A stretch of DNA of 64,000 bases, from NCBI GenBank assembly GCA_015680685.1, contig MNCI01011966.1, forward strand, positions 151,078-215,077, in the 5' to 3' direction. The notes below the pieces were generated by a model, which had not been told where the DNA came from, ran no database searches, and was given only the letters and a program-made list of their open reading frames with translations. Both the position numbers and the translations under genes were made by a program. The DNA comes from Gnetum montanum (taxonomy: Eukaryota; Streptophyta; Gnetopsida; Gnetales; Gnetaceae). The first letter of the stretch is position 1; each line of letters opens with the position of its first letter. This document shows, in pieces, positions 61,753 through 64,000 of the stretch.

Positions 61753-63940
61753 ATGTCTCTTTCACAAGGAAGTGATAATGCATTGTATGGTGAGAACATT
61801 CATTGGAGGACTAACGAGATATATGTTAAAGAAAGTTGGAGTGACCAACCTTGTGCAAGGGTTTCATATGTTCATGACCACCCTGACAACACTCAAAGAC
61901 TACATTCACCTATGGTAGACAACCCTAGAGGAGATGAAATAAGTCTTCATCTAGGGGAGGCCTTAAGGCCTATGACCTACTCAAACTCTAGAAAGGATAA
62001 ATCAAGGGACCTTGGGGAACACCATAGAAGCCATGGCAATCCTCCTAGTTCCTCATCTTCCTCTTCTTCTTCAACATCTAGTTATGATGAATATAAACAT
62101 AGGTATAGAAACATAGCTCTATTATGAGGTTAGAATAAAAATAGAAATCAAACCCATAGGAAAAATCAAAGACATCAACATGAACATAGATAAAATTTTC
62201 ATAATCAAACAAATAGAAATAAAAAATTTTCATCACAACATGTCGAATGACAATGAACTCTTGTTGGCTACTAAGAGCCTAATGCAAATCATAGAGGTAA
62301 TTAAGATATCACATAGGCATCGTAAGGAGAGTCACCTACCCAAGTTTGATATGAATAATATCCCTAAATTTGCAAGAGGTTATGACTCAAACCCATAACA
62401 CCATATACAAGCCTTTCATGATGCTTGTGTCTCATACAACATTAAAAATGGATGGAAAAAGCTTAACCTATTTCCTAGGACATTAATAAATAAAGCCAAA
62501 GTGTGGTATAGATCATTGGAATCAACTTCAATCTTACAATGCTCCACATTACTGGAACTTTTCAACAAAAGATACCAAACCTATGTGATGGTGTCCAACT
62601 TAAGGAGACAAATCAAAGGCTGGAGATAAGAACAACATGAACCCTTGGACATGGCCTTAGATAAATATTATTCTCTACTAAATAGATGCCTAGGCCATGG
62701 TTTCTCTAAGGAAAAGTAGCTTTTCCATATCATGGATGGGCTTTGTAATGAAACAAAGGAGACCCTTGGGATATATGCTCTAGGTAAGTTATGCAAGGTA
62801 TGAATCCATAAAATCCAAGAGTTAATTGAGCATGTGGAAAAAGAAGAAGGACAACTATGCAAATGGGAGAATTTTGAGAAATCTCACTAGGACCCAGCTC
62901 TTCAAAAAGAGAAGGTCAATATCTATGATAAAGAAATAGAGGTGACTCTCGATAAGGTGACTCCTCAATAAACCTTGTTAATAGAAAAGGCTATTGATGA
63001 ATTGGAAGAAAATTTTGATAGAATGTTATAGTGGATAAATGAGAAAGTTACAACATTCATGGAAATCATGGAGGAAATTGTAACACAAAACAAACCAAGT
63101 GATTACAACAAATGGGGCAAGATGAACCAAGAAATAGCTAAGAACACTTATCGACAAATAGAAAACATGACTGAAGAAAGAGAGGCTATAGCCTCAACCA
63201 CAGACAAAGATGACAAATGTGACATCTACATATATGATCACCCAAAGGTTCATTTCCCAATCATATCACTACATGAGTATTGAGCTTTTGTAATAAATCC
63301 CAAATTTGTACAAAACCACATGCCATGAAACTTTTCTTTTCCACATGGTAATTATGGATAGTCCCACAACCAATCATACTATCCTAGAAGGAATTATTAC
63401 TAGCATTAGCATTATCATTAACTATAGTGGCAATACCCACAGTCATGGGGGAGACCATCATTAAACCAACCCTACCCTTACTACTAGCCGAAACTATATG
63501 AATATTATGTTCAACACCCTATTTCTCCAACAAATTCTACATCCTCCAATTCAAATTACTACGATCACTTTCTTGAGTACCATTAGCCCATGACATCTCC
63601 GAATGGATCACCACCTCACACCTCTTACCCTCCATCCTATCCTTAATATTCTCATACTTCACCCCATCATATGCCACCATCAACAACATAGGAAGGTTCA
63701 ACACCACAACATCAACAAAGGAATACCACTTCTGCTACAAATGTGCATAGACATTCTAATACCAGTAGGTTACCACCACAAATGTAAAAATGTCCTTTCT
63801 TTAGAACAACTTCTAGGTGAAAATGCAACACTTATGAACCTAGCACATCATCCAAACCAACACAAGGCCAATCAAGTGTAACACCTTCCCTTTCACAACC
63901 AACATCCTCTGTACCTACATAAGGGCCATCATCCATTATT
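61753..63940 (+). pseudogene. E6 gag (degenerate)
   Basis: Starts at ATG 61753 (MSLSQGSDNALYGENIHWR). The first 124 codons are open and end in a serine-rich tract (about 62046-62090). The core follows with stops: ARGYDSNP near 62372-62398, AFHDACVSYN-like, WYRSLE near 62502, and a KTLDMALDKYYSLL-like block near 62645. Then comes a K- and E-rich helix (62820-63220) including WEN-FEKSH. The C-terminal part is H-, P- and T-rich, with CPFFRTTSR near 63790, as in the gag end of E1 and E3. Confidence 0.75.
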
Positions 63941-64000
63941 ACTTGAACACCTAATAGAAGTAATGAATCTAGTAGTATGGGAAGACAAATGAATCCACAC

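Larger units (their letters stand above)
60747..64000 (+). mobile_element. Athila-like LTR element E6, 5' part (runs off window)
   Basis: 5' LTR, primer site and gag of another element of the E1/E3/E4 family, continuing beyond the window. It is inserted in the RT of E5. Its gag is closest to that of E3: the same start, the same PFFR-type end, and the same CRNEWQ-like core. Whether it carries pol cannot be seen. Confidence 0.85.

Noticed and set aside
62046-62090. Serine repeat as a separate low-complexity gene
   Set aside because: It lies inside gag of E6, and similar serine tracts occur at the same place in gag of E1 and E4.
1-64000. tRNA or rRNA genes
   Set aside because: No cloverleaf with A and B boxes or rRNA core sequence was noticed; the tRNA-like matches are only primer binding sites.

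Overview
The window is plant nuclear DNA from a large, repeat-rich genome. It is AT-rich intergenic sequence built almost entirely of old, nested retrotransposons, with one recognisable piece of host gene. Nothing points to a prokaryote, organelle or virus particle. The evidence for a plant is: Athila-like LTR elements primed by a tRNA-Asp-type site, plant L1-type LINEs, and a host 5' exon whose leader carries two AAACCCTA (telo-box) motifs. The amount of nested, decayed material suggests a very large genome (a gymnosperm would fit), but the species cannot be named from this sequence.

Layout. 1-467: an LTR cut by the window edge (minus). 960-3784 and 13339-14700: one L1-like LINE (plus) split by a complete LTR element, E1 (3785-13333, minus; 5-bp duplication TCATC on both sides). 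16850-17880: LINE 3' fragment (minus). 20048-20900: solo LTR with perfect duplication AGATG. 22925-25060: two LINE fragments facing opposite ways. 25240-26960: a diverged tandem array of hairpin-forming units. 28070-29949: a probable second solo LTR of another family (minus). 30307-30649: first exon and leader of an ESS2/DGCR14-like gene (minus). 31150-34900: a third LINE (minus) interrupted by about 1.3 kb. 35881-44352: LTR element E3 (plus), with gag and a long 3' ORF but no pol. 44990-45839: LINE 3' fragment (minus). 45840-60746: a Ty3/Gypsy element, E5, with an initiator-tRNA-Met-type primer site. E5 is interrupted by the 11.6-kb element E4 (48507-60093; duplication ATGAT) and then cut by a further element, E6 (60747 to the window end).

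E1, E3, E4, E6, the 5' edge LTR and the solo LTR belong to one Athila-like superfamily. They share LTRs of about 0.8 kb that start TGATGA and end CTCATCA or a variant, a CTATAAATA-type TATA box, palindromes in the U3 region, a primer site matching tRNA-Asp and similar gag proteins. E1, E3 and E4 also share a 3' leader. Each full element has lost a different module: E1 lacks RNase H and the 3' ORF, E3 lacks all of pol, and E4 lacks protease and the front of RT. None is intact. Decay is dominated by C-to-T and G-to-A change; the 929-codon 3' ORF of E3 shows this most clearly, being interrupted only by in-frame stops. The most useful observations are the modular loss between siblings, the U3 palindromes, the hairpin array, the host gene fragment and an assembly scar at the single N (5431).
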